Source of the DNA: Roseiarcus sp963779095
GTDB lineage: Bacteria; Pseudomonadota; Alphaproteobacteria; Rhizobiales; Beijerinckiaceae
NCBI GenBank assembly: GCA_963779095.1
Contig: CAVZWU010000011.1
Coordinates: 248,001 to 312,000, forward strand
Length of the DNA: 64,000 nt
Direction: 5' to 3'
Under the pieces are notes generated by a model, which saw only the letters and a list, made by a program, of their open reading frames with translations, had not been told where the DNA came from and did not search any database. Made by a program: the position numbers and the translations under genes. Positions 17,225-26,391 of this stretch are shown here, piece after piece (position 1 is the first letter of the stretch; the number at the start of each line of letters is the position of its first letter).

Positions 17225-19270
17225 TCACCTCGCCTCGCTCTGAGCGGCCCGTTCGTAGTTGCGGGCGGCGGCGGTGACCGCGAGCGCGGCGGCGGCGAGC
17301 GGTCCGGCGGGAGCCTCGGCGGGCGCGCCGGACGGACCGACCAGGAGCGCCTTGAGCCAATCGCGGATGGCAGGATCGGGGCCGCGGCCGCCGGTCTGGA
17401 CAGCAAGGCGGGCCGCCGAGAGCTGAGCCACCAGGCTGAAAGCCGCGATGAGCAGCTCGGCCATCTCGTCGAGGCCCCTGCGCGCCCGCATCGGCTCGAT
17501 GCTCATCCGCCCCGCCGAATCGGAAAGCGCCGCCATCGCCTCGATCACGTTCTTGCGCGCCAGCCGATAGTCGTGATCGCTGACCTCGCTCGCCAGCGCC
17601 GCGGCGCTGAAGGCGGCAAGCTGCGCCTGAAGGCGGCGCGCCAGCCCCGGCGCCTCGAGAAATTCCCAGCGCGGCCAGAAATAGTTGAAGAGATGCGCAA
17701 TCGCAGCCCCGACCAGCGTATCGGCGAGCCGCTCCAGGATGGGCGCCGAGACCCATGGCTCGACCAGATGCAGCGACACCAGGGCCATCACCGAGGCGCC
17801 GGTGGCGGATATGCGGTAGTTGAGCCGCGCGAAGCTGTGGATCACCGCGACCGCCACGCCCTGCAGCGCAACCAGCGCGGCGACAGGCAGATAGGCGACC
17901 GAGCCCGCCGCCAGCACGCAGCCGATGAGGGTGCCGATGATGCGGTCGTCGCGCCGCTGCCGGGTGAGGCCGTAGCCGGCGCGCATCACGACCGCAATCG
18001 TTAGCACGACCCAGTTGCCATGCCGCTTGTCGCCGAGCGATTGGGCGACCACCGCGCCGGCCATCATGGCCAACGACAGGCGCACGGCGAATCGCATGAC
18101 CGGGGAGTCCCGGCTCAAATGCGGGACGAGCGCGCCCAACGCGTAGGTTCGCTGCGGGATGAAGGCGGCGAGGTCGACATCGCCGATGGCGGCCCGCGCC
18201 GTCGCGTCGTTCGACAGCGACTGCTCGAGGCGCCGGACTTGGCCGAGCGAGAGAGCGAGTCGCCAGGTCGCCGTGGCGAGCGCCGCGCGCGATTTCGTAT
18301 CCATCGCCTCGCCTTCGACCCGCGCCGCCTCGGCCTTGAGCGCGTCAATGGCGAGCTGATGGTCGGGCGGCAGAGTGGGATGGCCGGTGGTCAGGAGCTC
18401 CAGGCTCAGATGCTCAAGATCAAGCGAGCCGACCCGCAGGGCGTCGCCGATGCGCGCCAGCACTGTCGCCGCCGCGGGCGTCTGCCGGATGAGCTCGACG
18501 TCGCACTGAGCGGCGACCAGAGCGTCGAGGGCGTCGAGCAGGATACCGATTGAGGCGGCCAGCCGCAGGCGCTCTCCCGACGTCCCGGGCCGTTCGAGCA
18601 AAAGGGAGCGCGCCGATTGCAATTGCTCCGAAAGGGCGGATTGCTGGCGGATGGTCACGCCATAAGCCGCGGTCAGCTCCCGGCCGGGATCGAACACGGC
18701 GGCGACCGCGCGCATGTAGATCGAAAATTCGCGGATCGTTTCGCTCGCGACCATCCTCCGGGCGCTGTCGTCGGTGAAGACGGTCGCGAGGAGAGCAATG
18801 ACGATATAGGCGACGCCGCCCGCGCCGAACATGAGCTCGATCCGAACCGCGGCCGGAAAGGTTTCGCGCGGAAATCCCAGAATGAAGACCATGGGGATGA
18901 CCGCCTGCATGCCGACCGCGACCGCCCATCGGCCGAGGCCGGTGACGAGGCCGCCGACGAAACTGATTGCGCCGATCATAAGGAGGGCTGCGACCGGCCA
19001 CGGCAGCGCGAGTTGGATCGCAACGGTCGAGAGGAGCGCCAGCGCGAAGCCGAAGCCCATCGTCCGCGCCTTTTCCCGCCAGGGCGCGGGAAGATCGGAT
19101 ATGCTGGCCGATATTGCGCCTAAAGTCGCCGGCTGGCCGGCGGCGAAGCCGAACACCGCGGAGGCCATGAGCGCGACCGCGATCACGCCTAGGCCGACGC
19201 TCAAGCCGTTGATGATGTGCTGGCCGACAAAGAGCCGCAGGAGGTTGGGAGGGCGCGGCCAACGAAACAT
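17225..19270 (-). CDS. FUSC-family inner-membrane protein
   Basis: A 681-residue protein with two blocks of hydrophobic segments (residues about 15-170 and 380-525) separated by a soluble helical domain, which is the aromatic acid exporter/YccS (FUSC) architecture. The second block contains KRHGNWVVLTIAVVMR, the characteristic FUSC segment. The likely role is efflux of aromatic or organic acids. It starts 13 bp after the fdsD stop, so it may be read from the fds promoter. The frame is intact over 2 kb. Confidence 0.8.
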   Translation of the reverse strand: MFRWPRPPNLLRLFVGQHIINGLSVGLGVIAVALMASAVFGFAAGQPATLGAISASISDLPAPWREKARTMGFGFALALLSTVAIQLALPWPVAALLMIGAISFVGGLVTGLGRWAVAVGMQAVIPMVFILGFPRETFPAAVRIELMFGAGGVAYIVIALLATVFTDDSARRMVASETIREFSIYMRAVAAVFDPGRELTAAYGVTIRQQSALSEQLQSARSLLLERPGTSGERLRLAASIGILLDALDALVAAQCDVELIRQTPAAATVLARIGDALRVGSLDLEHLSLELLTTGHPTLPPDHQLAIDALKAEAARVEGEAMDTKSRAALATATWRLALSLGQVRRLEQSLSNDATARAAIGDVDLAAFIPQRTYALGALVPHLSRDSPVMRFAVRLSLAMMAGAVVAQSLGDKRHGNWVVLTIAVVMRAGYGLTRQRRDDRIIGTLIGCVLAAGSVAYLPVAALVALQGVAVAVIHSFARLNYRISATGASVMALVSLHLVEPWVSAPILERLADTLVGAAIAHLFNYFWPRWEFLEAPGLARRLQAQLAAFSAAALASEVSDHDYRLARKNVIEAMAALSDSAGRMSIEPMRARRGLDEMAELLIAAFSLVAQLSAARLAVQTGGRGPDPAIRDWLKALLVGPSGAPAEAPAGPLAAAALAVTAAARNYERAAQSEAR

Positions 19271-19283
19271 GGACCCCGGAGGT

Positions 19284-19517
19284 CTATGCGGCCGGCGCGG
19301 TCTCCTTCAATGACTGGACCGCGCGCGCCGCGACGGCGTTGAGGCAGGAATGGCCTTGATCGGCGAAGGCGATGATCTCGCGAATCATCTTGGGCGTCCA
19401 GTATAGTCTGAGATGCGAGGCTGCGCCTTCCGTCGCTTCCCGCTCGGGCATCGCGGCGTAGAATTCGCCGATCTGATTGGCCATGCGCACCAGTTTGTCG
19501 ATCGTGCCGGTCGTCAA
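19284..19517 (-). CDS. fdsD: Formate dehydrogenase delta subunit FdsD
   Basis: A 77-residue FdsD: starts with TTG at 19517, overlapping the fdhD stop in a TTGA junction, and reads DKLVRMANQIGEFYAA, then HLRLYWTPKMIREIIAF. These are the conserved segments of the small delta subunit of soluble NAD-dependent formate dehydrogenases, needed for a stable active complex. The nearest ATG (19484) would remove conserved residues, so the TTG start is preferred. Confidence 0.88.
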   Translation of the reverse strand: MTTGTIDKLVRMANQIGEFYAAMPEREATEGAASHLRLYWTPKMIREIIAFADQGHSCLNAVAARAVQSLKETAPAA

Positions 19518-20344
19518 GCCGCCAATCCTCCACTCGCTTCGTCCTCGCCGCCATCGAAGCACAAAGCCTGGTCGCGGCGCGCGACAGCGATCAGGCGAAC
19601 GCCGAACCGCTGAGCGCGATCGAGCGCGAGCGAGGTCGGCGCCGAAACCGCCACCAGCGTTCCCGCGCCGAAGATTGCGGCCTTGGCCACCATTTCGAAC
19701 GAGCAGCGGCTGGTGATGACAAGGAACCCGCTGTCCGGCGCCACGCCTGCTCGCGCGAGCGCGCCGATCGCCTTGTCGAGCGCATTGTGCCGCCCGACGT
19801 CCTCGCGGACCAGGACGATTGTTCCATCTCGTCCGCACCATGCCGCAGCGTGGACGGCGCGGGTCAGCTGATTGAGAGGCTGTTGTGTCTCCAAATCTGC
19901 AAGGGCGACGCGAATCGCGGCGGCAGCGATCGGCGCCTGCGGATGGAGCGGGGAGGCTGAGGGCATCTGCGAGAAATCCTCGATGCCGCAAAGACCACAG
20001 CCGGTGCGTCCGCTCATCGCCCGGCCGCGCGCCAGATGCGCCTGCAGCCGTTCACTCGAAACCGCGATCTTGACTTTCCAGCCGTCGTCGGCCCGCTCGA
20101 CCTCCACGCCCCGAATGTCCTTGACCGTCTCGGCGATCTGCTCGGTCAGCGCAAAGCCGCAGGCGAAATCCTCGAGATCCTGCGGCGTCGCCATCATGAC
20201 CGCGAAGGGCGCGGCGCCTATGACAATCTGAACCGGCGCCTCGACGGCGACCGCCCGGGTGAAGTCGGGCCCACGCGCGCCGGAATCGTACGAAAAGTCT
20301 CGGACCCGGACTTCGATTGAGCCTAAGCCCTCACTCGGCCGCAT
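19514..20344 (-). CDS. fdhD: Formate dehydrogenase accessory sulfurtransferase FdhD
   Basis: A 276-residue FdhD, which sulfurates the bis-MGD molybdenum cofactor before insertion into FdsA. Key features are the redox loop GRTGCGLCGIE (about residues 113-123) and the motifs EDVGRHNALDKAIG and ITSRCSFEMVAKAAIFG. It overlaps fdsA by 14 bp and couples to fdsD by a 4-bp overlap, so it is translated within the fds operon. Confidence 0.92.
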   Translation of the reverse strand: MRPSEGLGSIEVRVRDFSYDSGARGPDFTRAVAVEAPVQIVIGAAPFAVMMATPQDLEDFACGFALTEQIAETVKDIRGVEVERADDGWKVKIAVSSERLQAHLARGRAMSGRTGCGLCGIEDFSQMPSASPLHPQAPIAAAAIRVALADLETQQPLNQLTRAVHAAAWCGRDGTIVLVREDVGRHNALDKAIGALARAGVAPDSGFLVITSRCSFEMVAKAAIFGAGTLVAVSAPTSLALDRAQRFGVRLIAVARRDQALCFDGGEDEASGGLAA

Positions 20345-23177
20345 CGGCCAAAGCCTTCCCGATCCGGCGCAACGAAACCCCCTCCTCGCGATCGCGCATT
20401 TGCCAGTCGGAGAAGTGATTAGTTCGTCGTACCTGCACCGCCGTCACCTTGTATTCGGGACAGTTGGTCGCCCAATCCGAGTAATCGGTGGTGACCACGT
20501 TAGCGCCGGTCGCGGCATGATGGAAGGTCGTATAGACGACTCCGGGCTGCACCCGCTCGGTGATCCTGGCGTGCAGCGAAATCTCGCCGGTGCGGCTCAT
20601 GAGCGCCACGAGATCGCCATCGCGCACGCCACGCTCGTCGGCGTCGAAAGGATGAATCTCGAGCACATCCTCGTCATGCCAAAGCTCGTTGGCGGTCCGC
20701 CTTGTCTGCGCGCCGACGTTATATTGCGACAGGATTCGGCCGGTCGTCAGCAGAAGCGGGAAGCGCGGTCCAACCCGCTCTTCCGTGGCGACGAATTCGG
20801 TCAGCATGAACTGGCCCTTGCCGCGCACGAAGCGATCGACATGCATGACCGGCGTGCCCGTCGGCGCCGCATCGTTGCAGGGCCACTGGATCGAGCCGAG
20901 TTCGTCGAGGCGGGCATAGGACACACCCTTGAACGTCGGCGTCGTGGCGGCGATCTCGTCCATGATCTCGCTCGGATGCTTGTAATGCATCGGCGCGCCG
21001 ATCGCGTTGGCGAGCGCCATCGTCGCCTCCCAGTCGGCGAGGCCGGCGAGCGGAGGAATCGCCTGGCGCACGCGGCTGATGCGGCGCTCGGCGTTGGTGA
21101 AGGTGCCGTCCTTCTCCAGAAATGACGCGCCGGGCAGGAACACGCGGGCGTAGCGAGCCGTCTCGTTGAGGAACAGATCCTGCACGACGACGCATTCCAT
21201 CGCGCGCAAGCCTGCGGTGATATGCTTGGTGTCCGGGTCGGACTGCGCGATGTCCTCGCCCTGCACATAGAGCCACTTGAACGAGCCGTCGACCGCCTCG
21301 TCGATCATGTTGGGAATGCGCAGGCCCGGCTCCTTGCTGAGCGGAACGCCCCACATGCGCTCGAAAACTTCGCGCACGGCGTCGGTCGACACGTGCCGGT
21401 AGCCGGAAAACTCGTGCGGGAACGAGCCCATGTCGCATGAGCCCTGCACGTTGTTCTGCCCGCGCAGCGGGTTGACGCCAACGCCCTCGCGACCGATGTT
21501 TCCGGTCGCCATGGCGAGATTGGCGATCGCCATCACCGCGGTCGAGCCCTGGCTGTGCTCGGTCACGCCAAGCCCGTAATAGATCGCCGCATTGCCGCCG
21601 GTCGCATAAAGACGCGCCGCCGCGCGCAGCTCCTGCGGATCAATGCCGCTGGCCGCTGCGGTGGCCTCCGGCGAATGACGCGGATCGGCGATGAACCGCG
21701 CCCAGGACTCGAAATTGTCCCAGTCGCAGCGCTCGCGCACGAACGCCTCATTCACGAGGCCTTCGGTAACGACGACATGCGCGATTGCGTTCAGAACCGC
21801 GACGTTCGTTCCGGGCTTCAGCGCGAGATGATAGTCGGCCTGGACGTGCGGGCTCCTGACCACATCGATGCGGCGCGGATCGATGATAATGAGCCGCGCG
21901 CCAGCGCGCAGACGTTTCTTGAGGCGAGAGGCAAAGACCGGATGGGCGTCGGTCGGATTCGCGCCGATCACGACCACGACGTCCGCCTTTTCGACCGACT
22001 TGAAATCCTGCGTGCCCGCCGAGGTGCCGTAGGTCTTGGAGAGCCCGAAGCCGGTCGGAGAGTGGCAAACGCGAGCGCAGGTGTCGACGTTGTTGTTGCC
22101 GAACCCGGCCCGGACCATCTTCTGAACCAGAAACACTTCCTCATTGGTGCAGCGCGAGGAACTGATCGCCCCGACCGAGTCGCGGCCGTACTTCGCCTGG
22201 ATGCGTTTGAATTCATTCGCCGCATAGGCGATCGCCTCGTCCCAGGTGACCTCGCGCCACGGGTCTTCGATGCGCTCACGGATCATCGGCTTGAGAATTC
22301 GGTCCTTGTGGGTCGCGTAGCCATAGGCGAACCGGCCCTTGACGCAGGAATGCCCGTCATTGGCCTGGCCGGCCTTGTACGGGACCATGCGAACGACCTC
22401 GTCGCCCTTGAGCTCCGCCTTGAATGAGCAGCCGACGCCGCAATAGGCGCAGGTGGTCACCACCGTCCGCTCCGGCACTCCCATTTCGATCACCGACTTT
22501 TCGTTGAGCGCCGAGGTCGGGCAGGCCTGGACGCAGGCGCCGCAGGACACGCATTCGGACGACAGGAAATCGACGCCGCCGGTCCCCACTCTGGACTCGA
22601 AACCGCGCCCCAAGATCGTCAGCGCGAACGTGCCCTGGACCTCCTCGCAGGCGCGCACGCAGCGCGAACAGACGATGCATGCCGCGGGGTCGAAGGTGAA
22701 ATAGGGATTGGAGGCGTCGACCGGGGCATTGAGATGATTGGCGCCGTCTGGGCCGTAGCGCACCTCGCGGAGGCCGACGATCGCCGCCTGGGTCTGGAAC
22801 TCGCTATCGCAATTGGCGCTGGAGGTGAGAGTGTCGAGCGGATGGTCGGATGCGTAGAGCTCCATCACCCCACGCCGCAATCTCTGCAGCCTAGGCGTCC
22901 GGGTGTGAACTACCATACCGTTTTCCGCAGGCGTCGTGCAGGAGGCCGGCGTTCCTTTTCGGCCCTCGATCTCGACCAGACAGAGCCGGCACGAGCCGAA
23001 CGCCTCAAGGCTATCCGTCGCGCACAGCTTGGGGATCGGATTGTCGATGAGGGCAGCGGCGGCCATTACCGACGTGCCAGGAGGCACACTGACCTTGCGC
23101 CCGTCGATCGTCAGCGTGGCGGTCGCCTCCCCCGTTCGGATCGGCGTGCCCGTATCAAGTTCCTGCAACAGCGCCAT
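20331..23177 (-). CDS. fdsA: NAD-dependent formate dehydrogenase alpha subunit
   Basis: A 948-residue molybdenum formate dehydrogenase catalytic subunit that oxidises formate to CO2. From the N-terminus it has a 2Fe-2S domain (cysteines about 52-80), the ferredoxin-like pairs CIVCSRCVRACEE and CVSCGACVQACP, a CAYCGVGC 4Fe-4S site (about 243-250) and the MGD-binding body. The molybdenum ligand is predicted as Cys371 with adjacent His372 in CARVCHSPT, where some homologues use selenocysteine. ATG 23177 was chosen; the frame extends to 23417 without homology. Intact. Confidence 0.95.
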   Translation of the reverse strand: MALLQELDTGTPIRTGEATATLTIDGRKVSVPPGTSVMAAAALIDNPIPKLCATDSLEAFGSCRLCLVEIEGRKGTPASCTTPAENGMVVHTRTPRLQRLRRGVMELYASDHPLDTLTSSANCDSEFQTQAAIVGLREVRYGPDGANHLNAPVDASNPYFTFDPAACIVCSRCVRACEEVQGTFALTILGRGFESRVGTGGVDFLSSECVSCGACVQACPTSALNEKSVIEMGVPERTVVTTCAYCGVGCSFKAELKGDEVVRMVPYKAGQANDGHSCVKGRFAYGYATHKDRILKPMIRERIEDPWREVTWDEAIAYAANEFKRIQAKYGRDSVGAISSSRCTNEEVFLVQKMVRAGFGNNNVDTCARVCHSPTGFGLSKTYGTSAGTQDFKSVEKADVVVVIGANPTDAHPVFASRLKKRLRAGARLIIIDPRRIDVVRSPHVQADYHLALKPGTNVAVLNAIAHVVVTEGLVNEAFVRERCDWDNFESWARFIADPRHSPEATAAASGIDPQELRAAARLYATGGNAAIYYGLGVTEHSQGSTAVMAIANLAMATGNIGREGVGVNPLRGQNNVQGSCDMGSFPHEFSGYRHVSTDAVREVFERMWGVPLSKEPGLRIPNMIDEAVDGSFKWLYVQGEDIAQSDPDTKHITAGLRAMECVVVQDLFLNETARYARVFLPGASFLEKDGTFTNAERRISRVRQAIPPLAGLADWEATMALANAIGAPMHYKHPSEIMDEIAATTPTFKGVSYARLDELGSIQWPCNDAAPTGTPVMHVDRFVRGKGQFMLTEFVATEERVGPRFPLLLTTGRILSQYNVGAQTRRTANELWHDEDVLEIHPFDADERGVRDGDLVALMSRTGEISLHARITERVQPGVVYTTFHHAATGANVVTTDYSDWATNCPEYKVTAVQVRRTNHFSDWQMRDREEGVSLRRIGKALADAAE

Positions 23178-23188
23178 GGGCTGATCTC

Positions 23189-24745
23189 CTATTCCGCCGC
23201 GGCGCGCGCCGGCGCCTTGGCGAAATCCTCGCTGAAATGATTGAGCGCGCTTAAGACCGGCATGGGCGCGAGCCCGCCGAGCGCGCAGAGCGACCCGTCC
23301 GTCATCACCTCGCACAGATCGCGCAAGAGCTGGAGGTTCTTTTGGCGCTCCAGTCCGGCGATGATCTTGTCGACCGTCTCCGCCCCGCGGACCGAGCCGA
23401 TCCGGCAGGGCGTGCATTTGCCGCAGCTTTCCTTGGCGCAGAACTCGAACGCGAAGCGAGCCTGACGCGCCATGTCGACGCTGTCGTCGAACGCGACGAT
23501 CCCGCCATGGCCGAGCATGCCGTTGACCGCAGCCAGCGACTCATAGTCGAGCGGCGTATCGAGGAGCGAAGCCGGAAGATAGGCGCCCAGCGGGCCGCCG
23601 ACCTGAACCGCGCGGATCGGCCGGCCGGTGCGCGAGCCGCCGCCAAACCCTTCGACGAGTTCGCGCAAAGTCACGCCGAAGGCGAGCTCGACGAGGCCGC
23701 CATAGCGGATATTGCCGGCGAGCTGAAACGGCTGCGAGCCGCGCGACCGGCCCACCCCATAGTCGGCATAGGCCTTGCCGCCATGCTCAAGAATCCATGG
23801 CGCGGAGGCGAAGCTCAGCACGTTGTTGACGACCGTCGGCTGGCCAAACAGGCCTTTGATCGCAGGCAAGGGGGGCTTGGCGCGGATCTGCCCCCGCTTG
23901 CCTTCCAGGCTTTCCAGAAGCGAGGTCTCTTCGCCACAGATATAGGCGCCAGCGCCGAGTCTGGCCTCGAGGTCGAACGCCCTGCCTGAGCCAAGCACGC
24001 TTGGGCCGAGCACGCCGCCCGCCCGCGCCCGCTCGACCGCCCGCTCGAATGTGGCGAACGCGTGCGGATATTCGGAGCGGATATAGACGTAGCCTATCGT
24101 TGCGCCGACCGCGAGCGCCGCGATGGCCATGCCCTCGATCAAAAGGAAGGGGTCGCCCTCCATCAACATACGGTCGGCGAAAGTGCCGCTGTCGCCCTCG
24201 TCGGCGTTGCAGACGATGTATTTCTGATCGGCCTCGATTCCGGCGGTCGTGCGCCATTTGATCCCTGTCGGAAACCCTGCCCCGCCACGTCCGCGGAGGC
24301 CAGAGGCCAAAACCTCCTCGATCGTCGCTTTCGGCCCGAGCGCCAGCGCGCGTTCGAGGCCGCGAAGCCCGCCATGACGACGGTAGTCGTCGAGCGACAG
24401 CGGGTCTGTCACACCGCAGCGTGCAAAGATGAGGCGCTGCTGCCTGGCGAGGTAGGGGATGTCGTCGACACGGCCGAGCGCCCTGGGATGCGCGCCGCCG
24501 CTCAAGAAATCCGCCTCGAACAGTTGAGCCACCTCGCCAGGCGCGATCGGACCATAGCCGACACGGCCCGCGGCGATCTCGACCTCGACCAGCGGTTCGA
24601 GCCAGAAAAGGCCGCGCGATCCGGTCCGCACGAGCTCGATCTCGAGGCCGCGGCGGCGCGCTTCGTTGGCAATTCCGCGGGCGACGATGTCGGCGCCGAC
24701 CGACACAGCCGAAGAATCGTTAGGGATGAAGACACGCGCGCTCAT
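23189..24745 (-). CDS. fdsB: NAD-dependent formate dehydrogenase beta subunit
   Basis: A 518-residue flavoprotein that passes electrons from the iron-sulfur chain to NAD+. It combines an N-terminal thioredoxin-like ferredoxin region with a NuoF-like core: GLRGRGGAGFPTGIKW for NADH/FMN, CNADEGDSGTF, and the 4Fe-4S motif ESCGKCTPCRIG near residue 440. The ATG at 24745 overlaps the fdsG stop in an ATGA junction; the in-frame extension to 24859 is rejected. fdsA starts 12 bp after it ends. Confidence 0.94.
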   Translation of the reverse strand: MSARVFIPNDSSAVSVGADIVARGIANEARRRGLEIELVRTGSRGLFWLEPLVEVEIAAGRVGYGPIAPGEVAQLFEADFLSGGAHPRALGRVDDIPYLARQQRLIFARCGVTDPLSLDDYRRHGGLRGLERALALGPKATIEEVLASGLRGRGGAGFPTGIKWRTTAGIEADQKYIVCNADEGDSGTFADRMLMEGDPFLLIEGMAIAALAVGATIGYVYIRSEYPHAFATFERAVERARAGGVLGPSVLGSGRAFDLEARLGAGAYICGEETSLLESLEGKRGQIRAKPPLPAIKGLFGQPTVVNNVLSFASAPWILEHGGKAYADYGVGRSRGSQPFQLAGNIRYGGLVELAFGVTLRELVEGFGGGSRTGRPIRAVQVGGPLGAYLPASLLDTPLDYESLAAVNGMLGHGGIVAFDDSVDMARQARFAFEFCAKESCGKCTPCRIGSVRGAETVDKIIAGLERQKNLQLLRDLCEVMTDGSLCALGGLAPMPVLSALNHFSEDFAKAPARAAAE

Positions 24746-25275
24746 TGCGTCTTCCCTTGCGCGTCGGCGACGATCGCGTCGATGCGATCTCGGTCGAGAC
24801 GGCCGATCGGCTCGCCGTCGAGCAGCGCGGACGGAGACAACGCGCAATTGCCCAGGCAATAGACTGTTTCGACGTGAAGCTCGGAGCTTTCAACCACATC
24901 ATCGACCGGGATTCCATGACGGACCGCAAGATGGGAAACCAGCTCTTCGCAGCCCATCGCCTGACAGGACTCGGCGCGGCAAAGCTTCAACACCCGGCCG
25001 TCGATCGGCGAGCGCTGGAAATCGTGATAAAAGCTGATCACGCCGAGGGTTTCGGCTCGCGAAACGTTGAGCGCGTCAGCGATGAGCGGGATTACGCGCT
25101 CGTCGATGTAACCGAACTGCGTTTGCAAATCGTGCAGGATCGGGAGCATCGACCCCCGCGCCTCCCGCTTACGATCGATGAGCGTTCGCGCCAAATCCAC
25201 ATCAAAGGCCGTTCGGCCGGACAAAACATCCTCCCAAGTCCCATAGACAATGCGCTCTGGGAGACGCAGATTCAA
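24742..25275 (-). CDS. fdsG: NAD-dependent formate dehydrogenase gamma subunit
   Basis: A 177-residue NuoE-like 2Fe-2S protein, first gene of the fds structural operon. Cluster ligands are seen as CRAESCQAMG and CLGNCALSPS in a thioredoxin fold, preceded by LPILHDLQTQFGYI. It works with FdsB as the NADH-reducing module. It starts 32 bp downstream of the LysR regulator gene, and that gap contains an LTTR-type palindrome. Confidence 0.93.
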   Translation of the reverse strand: MNLRLPERIVYGTWEDVLSGRTAFDVDLARTLIDRKREARGSMLPILHDLQTQFGYIDERVIPLIADALNVSRAETLGVISFYHDFQRSPIDGRVLKLCRAESCQAMGCEELVSHLAVRHGIPVDDVVESSELHVETVYCLGNCALSPSALLDGEPIGRLDRDRIDAIVADAQGKTQ

Positions 25276-25293
25276 ATTGAACGTTTGGAAGGT

Positions 25294-25314
25294 CCGATAG
25301 ATGAATCCTATCGG
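25294..25314. promoter_or_regulatory. LTTR box in front of fdsG (ATAG-N7-CTAT)
   Basis: CCGATAG (25294-25300), 7 bp, then CTATCGG (25308-25314): a perfect inverted repeat that covers the lysR stop codon and lies about 20 bp upstream of the fdsG start. The core ATAG-N7-CTAT occurs again at 26298-26312 upstream of lysR itself. Confidence 0.65.
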
Positions 25315-26249
25315 GCCGCATTCCCTTCCGCCTCGCCGAGCGGGTTTGGTGGCCGGATGAGCGCCGCGATATCGTCGGGCAATTGCATCGCGAACAGATT
25401 CCGAGCGAGCGGCGAGGGCGGCTCGCGGTCGCTCATCACGAGGCCAATCGTGCGCTGAGCGACCGGCTCGACGAGCTCAATCGCGCGCGTACCCGCCGGC
25501 AAGCCGAAGAAGCGCAACAACTGCCGCGGCACGATTGCCGACCACTGGCCCGCGCTTACATGCGAGACGAGGTTGTAAATCGAGTTGGTCTCCACCGCGG
25601 GAACCGGCTTCGCGCCGACCGAGCGAAAGACGCCGTCGATGATCCGCCGGTTCTGCATGTCGGGGGTGAGCAGGCACAAAGGCGCGCTGGCCGCCTCGCG
25701 CCACGTGACCTGCGATTTGCCGGCGAACGCGCCGGTCATTGGCGTGAGAAACAGATATTCCTCGATGCAAATGGGTTTGGCTTTGACGTGCCCGAGCGGT
25801 TCGGCGTCGAGATAGGTAAGGCCCGCGTCGAGTTCGAAATCTTCGATCCCGCGATCGATCTCCTGGCTGTTCAAGGACATTACGGCGACCGTCACGCCCG
25901 GAAAGCGGTTGAAGAACGGACCGGTGAGCTGGGAGACGATCGGCAGCGCGGTCGGGATGGCGCCGATCCGAAGACGGCCGGTAAGGCCCTTGTCGATCTC
26001 CTCCAGCCCGCGGCGAAGATTCTCGACCTCGGCAAGGATCCGATGGACATGCTCCAGGGCGACCTGCCCCTGCGGGGTCAGACCGACATACCGATGGCCG
26101 CGCTCGACGATCGGCGCGCCGAGGTCCTCTTCCAGGAGCCGAATGGCGGCCGATAGGGTCGGCTGCGACACATGGCACGCATCCGCGGCGCGGCCAAAAT
26201 GCTTTTCGCGGGCGAGGGCCGCGAGATATTCGAGTTGACGCAGGACCAT
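25308..26249 (-). CDS. LysR-family regulator of the fds operon (FdsR-like)
   Basis: A 313-residue LTTR with an N-terminal winged helix (YLAALAREKHFGRAADACHV, then SQPTLSAAIRLLEEDLG) and an effector domain (LTGRLRIGAIPTALPIV). It lies immediately upstream of and co-directional with fdsGBA. A LysR regulator, FdsR, controls fds operons in betaproteobacteria such as Cupriavidus; here the role is inferred from position and from two matching palindromes, one before each gene. A CbbR-like or peroxide regulator is a less likely alternative. Confidence 0.82.
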   Translation of the reverse strand: MVLRQLEYLAALAREKHFGRAADACHVSQPTLSAAIRLLEEDLGAPIVERGHRYVGLTPQGQVALEHVHRILAEVENLRRGLEEIDKGLTGRLRIGAIPTALPIVSQLTGPFFNRFPGVTVAVMSLNSQEIDRGIEDFELDAGLTYLDAEPLGHVKAKPICIEEYLFLTPMTGAFAGKSQVTWREAASAPLCLLTPDMQNRRIIDGVFRSVGAKPVPAVETNSIYNLVSHVSAGQWSAIVPRQLLRFFGLPAGTRAIELVEPVAQRTIGLVMSDREPPSPLARNLFAMQLPDDIAALIRPPNPLGEAEGNAAR

Positions 26250-26297
26250 AGGCCCAATCCAGGCGTTTGTCGTGGCGGTGGCGCCAAGGCGACGTCA

Positions 26298-26312
26298 ATA
26301 GCAGGTTTCTAT
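26298..26312. promoter_or_regulatory. LTTR box upstream of lysR (ATAG-N7-CTAT)
   Basis: ATAG (26298-26301), CAGGTTT, CTAT (26309-26312), followed by CGG as in the fdsG-proximal box. It lies about 50 bp upstream of the lysR ATG and 80 bp from the divergent SCO1 gene. Autoregulation, and possibly control of SCO1, are inferred. Confidence 0.6.
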
Positions 26313-26391
26313 CGGCTTGGACCATCCGGGTCTGGAGATCGCCCAATTTGGCGGCTATGCAGGCTGCCGACCGAGGCCGAATGGAGGTCCG

